From positions 634,382,915-634,446,914 of the forward strand of contig OY728123.1 in assembly GCA_963277665.1 (NCBI GenBank): 64,000 bases of DNA, given 5' to 3'. Position numbers and translations under genes: made by a program. This document shows, in pieces, positions 62,118 through 64,000 of the stretch; the first letter of the stretch is position 1, and each line of letters opens with the position of its first letter. The notes beneath the pieces are model-generated. The model did not search any database and had not been told where the DNA came from. It was given only the letters and a program-made list of their open reading frames with translations. The stretch is from Viscum album. Taxonomy: Eukaryota > Streptophyta > Magnoliopsida > Santalales > Viscaceae.

Positions 62118-64000
62118 TTTCGCGACCCGTCCTCGGGGCTCGTGCCATGACAACCACAAGTCCGCCTTCCATAGACCAGGGGCTGGAGACTAGCACCAAG
62201 GCGTAAATCCCGGAAAAAGGGATGACATTGCCTTTGTAAAGTAACCAAACACCACAGGGAAAGCAAGAAGAAGAAGTAAACACTATGTAAAAACTGGTAC
62301 AACAATAAGTGCGAGAATGTAAGTGGGACAATATACAAACCCAAACTGAAAGTAAATTACAGCTGGAAAGGGAAAACAACAACTGAAAAGTATAGCTGCA
62401 GCGTCGAGCTATCCAATGGAAATCCCACCTGAAGGGTGGGTATAGAAGGCCTCCACTGCTCCTAGGGTCTAGCCGACCGCTCTGAGTACGTCCCGCCCAG
62501 TGGTCCACCTCTAGGTACCATCCTGCTCCGCAAGCTTCCACCACGATCAGCAATGTCCGTCGTCTGCAACCAACACAACGTAGTGCGGGCATAGCCCATG
62601 TAGGGGTGAGTATAAGCTACTCAGTAGGGACCCCCAGACCCTCGAAGGTCTCCCAGAATCCACAAAGTATAAACCACAAAGGAAAAATACAATCACGAAG
62701 TAACAACTGACAAGGCTTAGGTATATGCACATACATATACCTAAGTCATCAATTCTCGCTCTGCTCCAACATCCGAGCTCATGTACAACCCAGTCCACAC
62801 AGGAAGGAAAAACCTAAATCCACACAGGATATCACAACACAATCCACAAAGGAAAGTAAATAGGATTCCGCTCACACAGGTATACTTCTTCATATGACGA
62901 TAAAGATGACCAGATATTTCCTCTGATTCATCTAAGCTGTCGGACCCACAAAGGATCGATAGGTACTAACCCCCGCAATGACCCACAAAGGATCTGACCT
63001 AAAAGGATCGATAGGTAACTAACCCCCGTGATGACCCACAATGGATCTGACCCACATTTGATCGATAGGTAACTAACTCCCGCAAATACCCACACAGGAT
63101 CGGACCCACACAGGATCGGTAGCACTGACCCACAAAGGATTGCTGAGTGTTGTAGTCGTCGCCGTCGAATCCACTAAGGATCTCTGCACAGTCATCATCT
63201 TCACAGTAGCAGTCGCAGCCAGCTCTAGGGTTCCCGCACACAACAAGATCATTCGGAAGGGTGCGCTCCACGAGCCGAGTAGTTGAAACATCAACTAACA
63301 CATAGTCCTGAGTTGATGTATCCAAAATTTCTGTATCATCAATAGGAACTCAACGTCGCAGACGACGCGTCAATCAGACGCCCTCTCTGAGAGTTCTTGG
63401 CTTTTTCGTCCCAGGGGCCCGGTTGGTTTTTAAGTCAAAACCAACCTGAATGTACTCCACCTACATCCAAACCTCAGGCGGAGTAAGCCAAAATATTCAT
63501 CTCAACTATAGGAATCCATCAAAATCGACGGTACGTCGATCGGACGTCCGGAGCTCAAGATATGAGCGTTTTTGCTCCGAGGGCCCGGTTGGTTTCATGT
63601 ACGAACCAACCCGGCTGAACCCAAAGTATTCCGAAACCTTGGGTGTAGTATATCGAAACGACTGTCTCGATCCAAGGATCACATCGCCACTGACGGCGTG
63701 TCGTTCGGAGACCCGTAGCTCAAGTTACGAGTAAAAGACCGAAAAGGTCCGAAAATAGGGGGCATGGGCCCGGAACGACCCGACCCAACCCCCCTGGGTC
63801 GGCCCGAACCGGGAAACCCGACCCGGGTCTGGGTCTGACCCGGCCGGGCGCGACCCGGCAGGTCGGTCTGGCGGCTTGGCGCTGGCCGAGCGGCCGCACC
63901 CAAGGAGCCGCGGCCCCCCGCGCGGGGTCCGCTCTGTGTCAGCGGACGCGGCTCAAGGCCGCGTCCCTTCCCCGCGGTCCTGTGCGGTCGCGGGACCGGC
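62118..64000 (-). repeat. 5' LTR of the younger chromovirus (3' 1.88 kb, continues beyond the window)
   Basis: It aligns with 53,863-55,742 almost base for base: terminal block, tandem GACCCACA repeats (62,940-63,150), CGTCGCAGACGACGCGTCAA-type region, and GC-rich block from 63,740. The edge reads TTTCGCGACCCG where the partner has TGTCATGACCCG. About 1.5 kb, including the presumed promoter, lies past the window end. Confidence 0.85.

Larger units (their letters stand above)
53863..64000 (-). mobile_element. Younger Tekay-like chromovirus, minus strand, right end outside the window
   Basis: The element has its 3' LTR at 53,863-57,285, interior at 57,286-62,117 and 5' LTR from 62,118 beyond the window end. 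On the minus strand the order is PBS, gag with CCHC knuckle, protease, RT, RNase H, integrase, chromodomain, polypurine tract. This is the chromovirus order, and the protein motifs fit the Tekay/Del clade. LTR start TGTAATGACCCG and LTR end CGGGTCATGACA (53,863) form an inverted-repeat TG..CA end; the other LTR end is mutated. Roughly one position in eight differs between the first 150 bases of the LTRs (eye count), less than in the nested LARD-like element, so it is younger. Stops and frameshifts make this copy defective. Confidence 0.88.

Overview
The window looks like intergenic DNA from a flowering plant with a repeat-rich genome. I found no host protein gene. Every coding trace I could recognise belongs to Ty3/gypsy LTR retrotransposons. 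The recognisable ones are chromoviruses of the plant Tekay/Del type: initiator-Met-tRNA primer sites, a single gag-pol, and a chromodomain after the integrase. The species cannot be named from this sequence. All assignments come from reading motifs and aligning copies by eye; no searches were run.

Layout: (1) 1-34,332 is a plus-strand tandem array of three decayed AT-rich chromovirus bodies, A (1,189-6,269), B (19,553-24,620) and C (26,180-31,262). They share LTRs in the order long LTR - A - short LTR - B - short LTR - C - long LTR. The short LTR (about 1.56 kb) is the long LTR (about 3.07 kb) with one internal deletion of about 1.5 kb. (2) B's upstream LTR is split by a minus-strand nested element, 7,783-19,500. 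It has a near-perfect 5-bp target duplication, two 4.48-kb LTRs and only 2.76 kb inside (a gag remnant and no recognisable pol), so it is LARD-like or internally deleted. (3) 34,335-41,285 is copy D of the same AT-rich family on the minus strand. Its integrase is cut exactly where the array ends, so the array appears to have inserted into D. The rest of D should lie to the left of the window. (4) 41,286-53,862 is very AT-rich, largely unreadable old repeat DNA. It holds a tRNA-like SINE fragment (45,305-45,362), a short chromodomain end (about 47,280-47,331) and a few candidate LTR edges. (5) 53,863-64,000 is a younger, GC-richer minus-strand Tekay-like element with LTRs of about 3.4 kb. The second LTR runs off the window end. 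Its gag-pol is readable but broken.

Inferred order of events: D inserted first, then the A-B-C array entered D, and later the LARD-like element entered B's LTR. The 53,863 element is probably the most recent, because its LTRs agree better with each other than those of the LARD-like element do. The nested element and the 53,863 element share LTR modules (a terminal block, a start-proximal GATTCCG..GGCCCG motif, a GC-rich block and short tandem repeats). This suggests a non-autonomous family using the machinery of a related autonomous one. The older copies are rich in stop codons and very poor in CpG, as expected of long-methylated, silenced plant repeats. I did not find a convincing new biological system. 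The most notable structures are the four-LTR array, its shared LTR deletion, and the shared LTR modules.
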